Source of the DNA: Mytilisepta virgata
Taxonomy: Eukaryota; Mollusca; Bivalvia; Mytilida; Mytilidae
DNA: 64,000 nucleotides
NCBI GenBank assembly: GCA_028015205.1
Contig: CM051521.1
Span: 126,984,614 to 127,048,613, forward strand
Direction: 5' to 3'
A program made the translations under genes and the position numbers. Of this stretch, positions 11,066-22,069 are shown in pieces (the first letter of the stretch is position 1; every line of letters begins with the position of its first letter). The notes beneath the pieces were generated by a model, which worked only from the letters and a program-made list of their open reading frames with translations, did not search any database and was not told the DNA's origin.

Positions 11066-11930
11066 AGCTCACTTGGCCTATAGGCTATGTGAGCATACGT
11101 CATAATTTTGCGTCCGTCGTCCGTAAACTTTTCACATTTTGATCTCCTCTGAAACTACTTGGCAGATTATAACCAAACTTGTTAGGAATGATGTATGGAA
11201 GGACCTCTACAAACAATATTCCATTGGTTCCGGTTGGATAAACAATAATGAAACTACATTGTGAAAGGTTTTGAAACTTTGCAGGATTGATGACAATAAT
11301 ACGTTCTACAAACGATCCATTTTTGGTTTAGATTTATGCACTCAACCGACGGCTGCGGCTGTTCAAAGTTTCTATTGAAACCATATGGGTAAGGACAGGA
11401 CTTTTATGCCATTTGCTAAGGAAATGATGCGCAGATTGTAACCAAAGTTGACAGGAATGATGCATGAAAGCACGTCTACCAACTTTCAACCTTTAGTTCT
11501 GGTTGAATGAACAGCATATCCGCCAGAGCCCATCTTTGATTTTTATTGGCCCATTTTCAAAGATCGTCTCCTATGAAACTACATAATGATATGTTTTGAA
11601 ACTTTGCAGGATTGATGACAGCAATGCCCTCTACAAACTATTCCCTTTTGGTTGAGATTCATATGCTCAACCGCTGACTGCGGCTGTTCAAAGTTTCTAT
11701 TGAATCAATATGGGAAAGGGGTCGTTTTGTCATTTTGTCAGAACTAATAGGCAGATTGTAACCAAAGTTGCAGGAATGATTTATGGAAGGACCTCTACCA
11801 ACTCCCTACCTTTGGTACCGGTTGTATTAACCTACATTATGAAATTTGTGAAACTTTGCAGGATTTTAATGATGACAGTTCTACAATCACGAAACACGTA
11901 AAATCCAAATAAATGCAAACAAACATTCTA
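11066..11930 (+). repeat. Dispersed repeat with three ~300-bp internal copies
   Basis: It begins with an imperfect palindrome, TAGCTCACTTGGCCTATAGG then CTATGTGAGC. The phrase GCAGATTGTAACCAAAGTTG...AGGAATGAT recurs at about 11,162, 11,432 and 11,751, and TGAAACTTTGCAGGATT at about 11,270, 11,598 and 11,848. So the body is a triplicated ~300-bp module. It belongs to the family whose palindromic end is also seen near 14,200, 26,050, 50,790 and 54,550. Confidence 0.7.
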
Positions 11931-14140
11931 AAGTCACCCTCTAGAATTTTCGCATACTAATGTAGTTTTTTCGGAACCTTCTTATTTTTGCAGTAACGTC
12001 AATTTTTTGAATAAGCTAATTGATAAAGGATACAAATTTAACATTTTTGGCATTGAATGCATTTGTTTGCAGATAAAGTTATTCGTTTATTATTTTTTTT
12101 TACATATATTTACTAAATTATTATACTAGTATTATTATTATGACATGTACACCCACTGATTCCGTAACCAACACAGTCTATCATGGTGCAAAATCAACTT
12201 GGAAGTCTTATAACTTTATCAATTTTATTGTGATGGACAGTGTGATAATTTTTTCAATCGTATATAGGTCTTGAGCTCGATTTCAATAACTGCAATCATT
12301 CATTGTGTATATCTCTTTTGTGACATGATCCTTTTTGTTGCTGTTCCTTAAAGTTGAGACATTTGTCTACTTTTTTCCCTTGGCCAACAGGGATGTTTGG
12401 ATCCAACAAACCCATCATATACAATTTTATCGAAGTCAGAATATTATGGTCACTGTTATATATTATGTATTTAATTGTTTAGTTTATCTACATTATTTGA
12501 TGATTAGATATACTGTTATTTCCACTGATTTATACACTTGTTTATTTTGTCGGGACCATTTATCATGAGGGCTCGTTACATGGTATGGTCGGGTTTCCCA
12601 CTCTTTGAAGATCGTGTGGTGAACACTACTATAGAAGTAGATGTCTTTTTGGTATGTTTGGAGATCTGCATATCCCGTTCTTTCTCATATTCATAACAAT
12701 TCTATCAAATAACCTGGTACCCTCAGTGGTGAAATATTTTTCGCTGCTCTGGCTAAACTTCAAATATACATTCGAAGGAAGTCTGCTAAGGACAACGAGG
12801 ATTAGACATCCGGATCCCAGATTACCCTGCTATGAGAATGTAAACTTTTTAGGAAAGCCAATATTTGTTTATTGATAACTGCTTATATGAAATTAAATTA
12901 TGCGATTAATTAAAAATTATATAAAATTATTACAATATTATGTTACGATTCACACTTTTGATTATTTCGCTTATTTTCACCTAATTATTGTTTTTATTTT
13001 GCCATATGTATTTCTTACTCCGAATGATTTCCAACATCATGCATGAATTACTTGTATATCAAAACTTCTCATTTTTCAATGTAAGATTCCTGCAATAAAA
13101 GTATTAAAATATTATCATGCATGATTATTTTCATGCAGATCAGGTCTGTTTAAAAGTCGTAGCTTTTTTATCATTGACATCAATGATTTTAGGAAAGAAC
13201 ATCTTGATTTGCGGTCCGGGTCATATGGAAGAAATTTTAATGATGAGCTATAAAGACAACTGCGGCAAAATTTGGTTAAAAGTGGTTCATGTTTTCAGAC
13301 AGAAACTTCTTTACATCAATTTACCTTTGGGGTAATATATTATACGAAGACCAGCTTTCGCGTTCATAGGGGTTCGAGGTCTAAGTCATCGGATGAAAGC
13401 TTGAAAGAGGAACTAACAATATGAACAAACAAAATGTTCTGAAATAAACTAATCAACACCGAGTTCCTGGAACATTTAAATCAAGGACCACATAAAAAAA
13501 ATCCTTTTAACAAGACCAAAAAATAATGAGCAAGTTATAAACCGACATATAGACCGACAATAACACAAAAACCCAAAATGACAATTCTAATGTCAATATA
13601 ATAGACAATGTGTACTATAACGACGAGCTAGTCTCTTCAAAAGTACAAAACCCTGCAAAAAGGAAAATACAAAGGGGAAAATACAATCCTGTTTGAAACC
13701 ATCAAACGAAAAAAAAAAAAAGAAAAATACAAATTAATATAACTGTGGGTGCCCAGTTAAAACTATTCAATGTAAAATAATTCAGCGAAGTCCATATCAA
13801 GTCAGCGATAACAAACCATATTATTATAAACAAAACTAAGTCAAATCTGACCTAATTTACATGTAATCCCAGAAAGAGACAAAATAATAGCCATCTTCAA
13901 TGAATGTCCTACGACGAGAACCCAAAGTCAACACTCGCCACGTATACACCTCCTTTCAATCTTGATCTCCCTACATTCTAACAAATCTATACACTTTTCT
14001 CATTCTTGCCATCTTTAATACTTTTGAAACGCAAAAACAGTTGATTTTAAATATACTCCAACGTAACAATATCAAGATACCCGGATAACCTTTCGAAAAA
14101 CAATTTCGTCAACTTTTGGTTTCAAGTGATTCAGTGGTTT
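11931..14140. other. Unassigned sequence before the GPCR
   Basis: No exon is supported. 12,340-12,570 has an open frame rich in I/L/Y without domain character. 13,330-13,720 is A-rich and repeat-like (runs of A, GACCGACA motifs). The right edge (14,160-14,240) is a diverged copy of the palindromic-end repeat family: ACGACAACGGGCGACG, then AGCTCACTATCCCTATGG. Confidence 0.4.
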
Positions 14141-14336
14141 CAAAGGAGATCAATATGGACGTTTGTAACGACGTACGACAACGGGCGACGAAAGCGAAGT
14201 AATGACAATAGCTCACTATCCCTATGGTCTAGGTGAACTAAAATGTAAGTTAATTGCCATTCGTTTAATTGTATCAATGTTACTTCCTTCTAAGATTTTG
14301 CTGTATAAGTTTTAAGACCATTTTATATGTTTCAGG

Positions 14337-14363
14337 AACTGATATACGATTGCATCTAACAAT
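14337..14363 (+). other. 5'UTR splice acceptor and leader of the GPCR
   Basis: ATATGTTTCAG at 14,326-14,336 is a good 3' splice site, followed by 27 nt and the ATG at 14,364. The gene therefore probably has at least one upstream non-coding exon, which I could not place. Confidence 0.5.
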
Positions 14364-15314
14364 ATGGACATCAATAACACGACCATAGATACGACACTAT
14401 CTGGGAATGCGCCTGGATTACCCACAATTCTCGTTGTCTTCTTAACCCTTCAACAGTTAGTGTTTGGCATTGCATGTACAGAGAACGCCTTCGTTATTGT
14501 CGTTTCATTATGCTACTTGAACATGAAAGATAATGCGAATCTATTTATCTTAAATTTAGCTGTTGCAGATTTTTTCACTGGTATTTCTGCCGGAGTACAG
14601 ATATTTTATGTACTGTATCCCAGTCTTAGTACAAATGCCATTACATGTATGCTCAGATATCAGATTGTAGGCTCTATGACGTTAGCATCACAAATCACAG
14701 TATTTTGTCTTTCAGTTGATCGGTTTATGGCAATTTGTCATCAAATTCTATACGAAAAAATTCTTACCAGGAAGCTAACTTTTTTCATAATGACATTGCC
14801 TTGGTTAATAAGTCTGTCTACAGCAATTGCTACGTTGTTAGGTTGGAACAGGATGTTGCCTGGAACGAGATGTAGTTACAGCATGATATTCACACCGGGA
14901 TATTTTTGGACAATTTCTTTAACAGTCTCATCTCTAAGCTTCTTCTCTTTGATGGCCCATCTCCGCATTTTCATCGCCATCAAGCAATTCTACAAACGAG
15001 TGGGGGCAATAGGCAACATTGCAGATGCAGATAGGAAATTACACAAGATCATAAAAGGAACAAAGGTTATGATATCGATAACAATTGTGTTTACTATTTG
15101 TTGGTTGCCGTACATGACATTTCCGTTTGCCTATGCCAATGGCTATGAGAAAGACATCAACCTTAAGAACGCATCATCATGGCTAGTTTTCATTGGAATG
15201 TTAAACAGTACAATTAACCCTATTATCTACGCTTGGTATAAAAAGGATTTTCGAAATGCATGTAAAAAGGCATGCAGATGCTGTGTTTTACAACAGGTTG
15301 AAGAATCATCTTAA
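14364..15314 (+). CDS. Orphan class A (rhodopsin-like) G-protein-coupled receptor, intronless CDS
   Basis: The 316-residue protein has seven hydrophobic segments and the class A landmarks. These are E40-N41 in TM1, NLAVAD (64-69) in TM2, D119-R120-F121 at the end of TM3, W147 in TM4, CWLP (246-249) in TM6 and NPIIY (285-289) in TM7. C95 and C170 can form the usual disulfide. N4/N5 and N269 are glycosylation sequons. C300, C304, C306 and C307 form a palmitoylation-type cluster after helix 8. The E-N pair in TM1 and the absence of the usual TM5 proline (185-206) resemble the melanocortin/EDG/cannabinoid/adenosine cluster. It would signal at the plasma membrane through G proteins. Ligand unknown. 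The DRY box reads DRF, a tolerated variant. The coding region is complete and undamaged. Confidence 0.93.
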   Translation: MDINNTTIDTTLSGNAPGLPTILVVFLTLQQLVFGIACTENAFVIVVSLCYLNMKDNANLFILNLAVADFFTGISAGVQIFYVLYPSLSTNAITCMLRYQIVGSMTLASQITVFCLSVDRFMAICHQILYEKILTRKLTFFIMTLPWLISLSTAIATLLGWNRMLPGTRCSYSMIFTPGYFWTISLTVSSLSFFSLMAHLRIFIAIKQFYKRVGAIGNIADADRKLHKIIKGTKVMISITIVFTICWLPYMTFPFAYANGYEKDINLKNASSWLVFIGMLNSTINPIIYAWYKKDFRNACKKACRCCVLQQVEESS

Positions 15315-16516
15315 TAGACCTCCTAGTACAGATACTACATTTAAAACAAATCAAAATTTGTACAAATGTTTCCATTGTTTACTGTACATGGTTCAGGAGA
15401 GCTACTCGTAGGTTTTAGACTTGCCTTGTAATCCTCTTCAAAATAATGAGGCATTAAACTAGTACCACTGAATAAGTAAAGTCAAGAAATACCAAAGGGA
15501 TATTCGAAGGAGAGAAAAATCGTTACAACTGACAAACTCCGGACAACAACGAAGACAAGACCAAGACAATACATGCACTACAATTAAAAACTAAAAACGT
15601 ATGAACAACATGGACCCCACCAAAAAACCGGGGGTAGACTCAGGTGCTCCGGAAGAGTAAGCAGTCTCTGCTTCCTGCAGGACACCCGCCATGCTGCTCA
15701 TGTCAAATCCGGTATGAGGAAGGGATAATATCAATGGAACAGGTCCATTTTCATTTGGGAAACGGTTTTTTCATACCTGTCAACCAAGTCATGATGACGC
15801 CCATAAAACTTTAATAAGGATGACTTCAGCTTAGGAGTAACGTACCTCTGTCTGAGCAGCTTTTCTGTCAGGAGCCGGGTTCTGTCCAGGAAGTCAATGT
15901 ATATGTCACAAGCTCTGGAATAACGTATGAGTTGTGAAATATATACTCCATATATACTCCATACGCCGGCGTTTAATAAGTGTTACTTTTTATATGAAAG
16001 CATAAGGTAAAAATAAAATTTGTTAAAATATCGACGTAAGATACATGTCTAATTCATGATTGTGCTTATTAATTCATCATTATATCTTTAACCGGTTTCC
16101 CAACATTTTGATCTCGAGCACTGCTGATGAGTTGTCAGTCAACGAAATTGCCATACAGTGCATCAATTTATTTCGGTCTTTTGTGATACAGTTTATCACT
16201 ATAAGTAAGAAACGCGTTAAAAGGTAGATATGAGCAGATTTACGGTGCTATTGATAGGTATGTCATCTAAGGCTTCTTTTTAGAAGCAGTATTTCATAAG
16301 ATTATAAGTCAGTATGTAATTGTCCTATTTGTACAACACAGAATTAAATTTTAAAGGTTCAAATATATGTTCAGTTTAGCAGATTTCTGAGGTTTATGAC
16401 ATGTACAGTTATTCAGATTTCTGAATATTTCTGCTTATACAAAATTATGTTCAACTGTGCATCCCAACATCAACAAAAAAAAAAAAAAATCTGAACATGT
16501 CTATAATTAAAGAATT
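15315..16516. other. GPCR 3' flank and dispersed repeat
   Basis: After the stop, the first ~150 nt are presumably 3'UTR. About 15,475-15,960 looks like a dispersed family member: GGGATATTCGAAGGAG, then CCGGGGGTAGACTCAGGTGC, then AGTCATGATGACGCCC. Its later part matches 3600-3830. No further gene was seen. Confidence 0.5.
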
Positions 16517-16676
16517 ATAGTATAACTAATCGATGAATTTGAGCACCAGAAATAACAACGCATGACCGAACTACGCAGTAAATCACGAGTGTGCGAAGCG
16601 CATGAGTTATTTACAGCTGTAGTTCGGTCACAAGTTGTTTATTTCTGGTATTTCAATTAAGCGATTAGATATACTT
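16517..16676. mobile_element. Short MITE with ~57-bp imperfect inverted ends
   Basis: The left end (AGTATAACTAATCG ... CCAGAAATAACAACGC ... TGACCGAACTAC) is inverted at about 16,618-16,676 with scattered differences. TGACCGAACTAC against GTAGTTCGGTCA is perfect. The spacer contains CGAGTGTGCGAAGCGCATGAG, itself partly palindromic. No coding capacity. Confidence 0.7.
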
Positions 16677-16999
16677 TTTATAACATTGTACAGAATCTAG
16701 CATTTTAGCAGAAATAAATTGAAATAAAACTATTTATTATGACATATCTCCGCACCAATCGTGACGGCTGTTCTTTTCACATGTGATTTACTAGATTTTC
16801 TTTCTCTCGGATACTACGGTAAATCACCGGTTACAATGTAATAATTATATATACATGTGTATATGCAGTAGTATAATGTGGCAAGCGGTATTTTTACCAC
16901 ATGATGTATGCCAGATGAGCAAACTTTTGTATATTTGAGCTTAAGCAAAATTATGCTGAACTTTGAATGCCCAATTCAGCAAAAATGGTAAAGTTAGGT

Positions 17000-17870
17000 A
17001 AGATATATCGGCTGGCCATTGGTTCTGTCAGATGCTTATTTGGAGGGCTCTGGCAGGGCTTTGTCAGAAGGTAAGTAACATCAGGTATGTTCTGTCAGGT
17101 GGTTTTAACATCGGCAGGGTTCTGTCAGATGGTAAGTTACATCAGGAGGGTTCTGTCAGATCGTTATTAGATCAGGAGGGTTCTGTCAGGTTACATCAGG
17201 AGGATCGTTATTTCAGTAGGGTTCTGTCAGACGGTTGGTTAGTTACATTGGCAGGATTCTGTAAGATGGTTTTTACATCGGCGGGGGATTCTGTCAGATA
17301 TTTAGTTACATTAGGCAGGTATTGTCAAAAGAAAAATCACAACTGATGAAACATCTCAAGATAGGTTTGTAAGGAGTTAGTTACATTTGGAGGGTTGGTC
17401 AAATGGTTATAGTTGTATCAGGAGGGTTCTTCTAGATGCTTAGTTGTATCAAGATGGCTCTGTCAGGTGGCTTTTATTTACATCGGCAGGGTTCTGTCAG
17501 GTGGTAAGTTACATCGGGAGGATTCTGTCAAAGGGTAAGTTACATTAGGTATGGTCAAGGTTGGTTAGTTACATAGGTAGGATTCTGTCAGATGGTTAGT
17601 TGTATCAGGAGGGCTCTGTCAAATGCTTTTTACATCGGCATGGTTCTGTCAAGTGGTAAGTTACATCAGGAGGATTTGTCAAAAGAAAAAAATTGCAACT
17701 GATTAAACATCTGAAGAGAGGTCTGTTAGAGGTTAGTTACATTTGGAGGGTTGGGTCACATGGTTAGTTACATTAGAAATGTTTTGTCAGACGATAACTT
17801 ACATATCAAGATGGTTAGTACGTTACTTATTCTGGGTTCTGTCATATGATTTGTGAAACTGAAAACTTGT
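17000..17870 (+). repeat. Degenerate ~30-bp tandem repeat with higher-order copies
   Basis: Many diverged copies of GGTTCTGTCAGATGGTTAGT / TACATCAGGAGG fill this stretch. A longer block (CAACTGATGAAACATCT ... TTACATTTGGAGGGTTGG) recurs at about 17,338 and 17,695 and again partly at 18,955-19,050, so units have duplicated at two scales. The open frame across the array is not exon-like. Confidence 0.75.
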
Positions 17871-17919
17871 GTATAGGTCCGTTCTTTTGTGGTTTTGGCT
17901 ATAGGCTTTAGGACATGTT

Positions 17920-18400
17920 GACATTTTTATCCCCGCGTTTCAGCGAATCGCGAGGATTATGTTTTGCTGTTCGGAATACATACGTACGTTAGTAATGTCC
18001 AGAATAATCTCAGTAACCACTGGATGTTGAATGATGAAACTTGGGTCATTGATTGCACTGTGTGTAGGGACTGTGCCAAAGGTTTAGGAATTTGAATAGC
18101 GCCCCTAGGGTCGGGCTACAAAAGGAGCCTAAGGGTATATTATTTCTTTGACACGCAACTCTCTCAGGCCACTAGTATTTGGAATACGGAACTGGATCAG
18201 TAATTGCCCTGCCAATGTAGATTGTGCCAAATGTTTCGGAATTTGAATAGCGCCCTCCTGGACCGGGCTACATAAGATACATTATTCCTTTGTCTCGCAA
18301 CTCCTCTCACGTTATTTGGAACACGGAACTGAAAGATGGCCCAGTAATTGTACCACTAATGTAGATTGTGCTAAAGGTTTCGGAATTGTCCAACTTTGGT
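17920..18400 (+). repeat. Dispersed repeat with hairpin start, internally duplicated
   Basis: It starts with TATCCCCGCGTTTCAGCG ... CGCGAGGAT, a small inverted pair. The phrase GGAATTTGAATAGCGCCC occurs at about 18,088 and 18,237, and a third partial copy follows, so the module (~150 bp) is repeated. Confidence 0.5.
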
Positions 18401-18514
18401 AAATTTCCTGGAAAGACCATTATTTTTTTATATTTTTGACAAGAAACCATGTATTTTCTGGATCACATCAGCAGTAACACATATTGGGATCATCTAGATG
18501 TCAAAAATATGTGA

Positions 18515-18960
18515 TTCCAACTTTGGTAAATTTCCTGAAAATGTCTAAGACTATTATTTTTGGAATTTTACTTAGCAATTATAGATTTATGATTATGATC
18601 CTATTAGCTTTAAGACTTATCAGGATAATTTGGATTTCAAAAGTAAGTGATTCCAATTTTAGTAAATTTCTTGAAAACTACTTTATTTGTGATTTCTACT
18701 TAGCAACCATATATATCTGGAATCACTATAGCAACAGCACTAGTTTGGATTGTATTGATTTCAAAAATTCCAATTTCAGCCGGTATTAAATTTCCTGAAA
18801 GTATCTAAGACTATTATTTTTGGAATTTTACTTAGCAACTATAGATTTTTTTGGTTCATATTAGCTTTAAGACTAATCTGGATCAGTTGAATTTTAAAAA
18901 TATGTGATTCCAATTTTATTAAATTTCCTGAAAAACTACTTTATTTGTGATTTCTACGAC
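18515..18960 (+). repeat. ~258-bp tandem duplication
   Basis: TTTCCTGAAAATGTCTAAGA then CTATTATTTTTGGAATTTTA at 18,530 recurs at about 18,790. CCAATTTTAGTAAATTTC ... CTACTTTATTTGTGATTTC recurs at about 18,652 and 18,910. The second copy is interrupted by the CTGTAAGAAGG repeat found around 17,000-17,800, suggesting the duplication arose inside that array. Confidence 0.7.
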
Positions 18961-19030
18961 GGCAGGGATCTGTAAGAAGGTTTGTTACATATGGTAGGTT
19001 CTGTGAGAAGGATTCTGTAAGATGTTTACA

Positions 19031-20780
19031 ACTGATGAGACATTTCAATATTATAAGAAACAGATTTTGTGAGTGTTTGGTTATGATTTTTGTATGACAT
19101 ATTTTGTCAAGAAATATTTTTTCCTGTCGAAGATGCATCATTTTGTAACATTTTGTCTTATTATCATTGGAACATTCATTATTTAAGATATATAATTTTG
19201 ACTATTGATTTTTCATTTGGTTTAATACTTAATTCACAAGAAGGATGCCTTCTCTCTTAAGATTCTCTTAAGAATAAGAAGCAGAAGCCGTATAGAGTGT
19301 ACACCTATTGTTGCTCTCTCCTGACATTTCATTTTCCGAATATTGGTAACTACTATCTTTTTAATTGCAATTTATTGTGTCAATATCGTTTATAATACTT
19401 GTGTTGTTTTATATTACACAATGTATATATATGCCATTAATGGTCCATGGTTACTTTAATAAAATATTCTATTTGTGATTAAAAATTTGTCTTTAGGAAT
19501 AGATGCCTCTACTGTTGGATTTCCCCAATAACTATGTTCGTGATATTGGGATACTGACATACATATTTGATATTTTAGAACTATAAGAATCTTTGTAAGG
19601 TTTGTGGTTTTACCTTTCCGATCATTATAGTAAATATATTTGATACTGTGGTACACAATTTCAGGTATATTTCAGCTTTCCATACTTTGAATAAACTAGA
19701 GGATCACAGGGGCCTGTATCATTCATCTGGACTATGTCCATCTTGACTGGCAGCCTGGGCCCAGGATTTTCCTGAAAAATCCTTGGATATCCTGACATTG
19801 ATAATTTCTTTCATCAAGTTTTTAAAAAATGATGGGACTTTTTCAGCATTCCTCAAGACTTTTAATGAAGATACCAACAGGGCCAGGATATTTCAAGATT
19901 TCTCAGGACTTTTCAAAGTCTTGTTTCCTGACTCCAAGATATGTCAGGACTTTCATTCTAAAAATCATCTTGACATCAGGATATTTCAGGACACTTCAAA
20001 CATTCATTTATGATTGATAGTTAACACGTTAAGTCCTTAGAAATCCTTATGTCAAGACTTAATGATTGCTAAAAGAATCCAATTTCGTTAATAATTGAAT
20101 ATACATGTAGATATAAATTAAAAGATTTACAAGGACAAATTTTCAGCAATTTACTTTTGTCCATCTAATGGAAATGCAGGAAACTGGACTTCGACTATTT
20201 TTTTAGTTATGTAAATGTAAAGGAAATTAAATTGACACATTTGAAATTGCTGTAATTATAATCATTAACAAATTAATGTGATCTTGATTTGGATCTGCAG
20301 ATGATTAAATTTGATAATAAATTATATCTATTTATTTTATTATATATGTTAATCATCATTTCAATATAATGAATCCTGAATATTTTAACATCTGTAAACA
20401 TGCACATCAAATAACCTACAGAAACAACATGAACAATTAAATATTTCTGTTACCCAGGTAGTCTCTACTCAATTTATGCTATGCATTGAGCAGAGGATTC
20501 CTAAAGGGATTTTTCAGTTTTCCTATGGTTGCTATTGCATTATTTGTATTGACATATGAAACAGATTATCTAAATAAATAGATAGTATGGATATTGAATT
20601 TTAAAGTTGTTATATCTGATTTAATACATTGAACAGGCAACCCCTCATCTTTTTTACTTAATATTATTATAAAATGATAAAATCTTTGTGTATAAGTACT
20701 GTCCCTTAAAACTTTGCAGAATGAAAGACAAAAATCATATAGGCCATTGTAATTACAGTTTATTATCAATAAAACACAGA
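19031..20780. other. Unassigned sequence
   Basis: No gene is recognised. 19,735-20,010 contains degenerate CAGGATATTTCAAGA-like repeats (ATTTCAGGAC variants) that keep a frame open. The remainder is AT-rich. Confidence 0.4.
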
Positions 20781-20919
20781 ATCATGATTCTGGATATATA
20801 ATCACAACTTCATCAAACAGACAAATACTGACAATCACTTCTATACCAAATCATGATTCCGGATATATAATAACAACTTCATCATATAGATGAATACTGA
20901 CAATCACTTCTATACCAAT
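20781..20919 (+). repeat. 69-bp direct duplication
   Basis: Two adjacent copies of a unit beginning ATCATGATTC(T/C)GGATATATA and ending ATCACTTCTATACCAA start at 20,781 and 20,850. Confidence 0.8.
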
Positions 20920-21251
20920 CATTTTCACTAACAAATTTCAAGAAATTATTATGGTCATTTTAACAATCATCAACACTAAAAAAAAATATATGGTAATCAT
21001 TTACCAATCACATAGATCCACTAAAAACTATTTATTAAACTAATAAAATTACCATAGTAATGGCCATAGTAAACAAGATTACATTTAAACTGAATTTAGC
21101 TAAAAAAAAGATAGGAGTCTTTATTGCCCCTCTGGTGTAGTTTTGCTAATGCTATCACAAACTCAATTAGATTTTATGCAAATATTTTTATCTTCATATT
21201 GGTTAATAATTTGATTATCACATATATACTTCTAACAGAACACCACTTACC

Positions 21252-21330
21252 GATAATAGAATCAAGATTGGAAACGGGATATGTGTCAAAAAGACAACAA
21301 CCCAACCAAAGAGCAGAAAACAGCCATTAT
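21252..21330 (-). repeat. Copy of a dispersed family (inverted to 49,020-49,110)
   Basis: The complement reads CTCTTTGGTTGGGTTGTTGT, then TTTTTGACACATATCCCG, then TTTCCAATCTTGATTCT. It parallels GCTCTTTGGTCGGGTTGTTG / TCTCTTTGACACATTCCCCG at 49,030-49,095. Together they indicate a short interspersed family in this genome. Confidence 0.65.
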
Positions 21331-21955
21331 TGTGAAAACATTCGGTCAATATGCAAAGACTTTCAATTCTTTCTTGCTGACTTTTTTTAATTAGTGAGGA
21401 CCTCTTTTATGAAAGATTAATTGACTGAATATGATTTTTCAAGAGGATCATATATAAAGTGACATTTTTACAAATTTTTGTCAAATTAATTGCAGTTTCG
21501 GATAACATTTTTGAGTGACTTTTGACTTTAGGAGGTAAATTGGAATACCCAGATATATAACAGAAGACATTTCACTCCAAGTCATTTGTTTCTACATCTA
21601 CGAATATTCAAAAACATTATAAACAAATCACCTAATCTACATACACGTCAAAATAAAGTCTTAACAATAAGATGCTCAAAACTCAAACTAAAATTTTGTT
21701 AAAATTTTCTACAAGCTTGGTTATAAAAAAATATTTTTTAGGGGATATGTATATGGTCTGACCATATTATTATTCACCAATATAATTTGTAAATATCACT
21801 GTTACATTAACGGATATTTATCCAATTCTATTTTGTATTTGTGATCATCTCATTGTATAAAACATTCCTTCCCTCCCAGAATCCTATTTTGTGAACATGT
21901 TAAGGTATAAAGCTACATGATAATATATATACAGTATCAAATTCACACAACCACT

Positions 21956-22069
21956 TCAGTTCAATAACTTCTCCACAAATGTCTTTAATTGATCGTCATC
22001 CTGAAGTCCAATAAATTGATCTAACACTTTACCATTTTTTATTCCTAAAACTGTTGGAACTGACTGAAC
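21956..22069 (-). CDS. TXN2 exon 3 (C-terminal)
   Basis: Thirty-seven codons plus TGA. Encodes [13 protein letters not shown] ... FVEKLLN, including the cis-proline loop and the last strand and helix. Acceptor TATTTAAG precedes it; phase 0. Confidence 0.93.
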   Translation of the reverse strand, partial: VQSVPTVLGIKNGKVLDQFIGLQDDDQLKTFVEKLLN

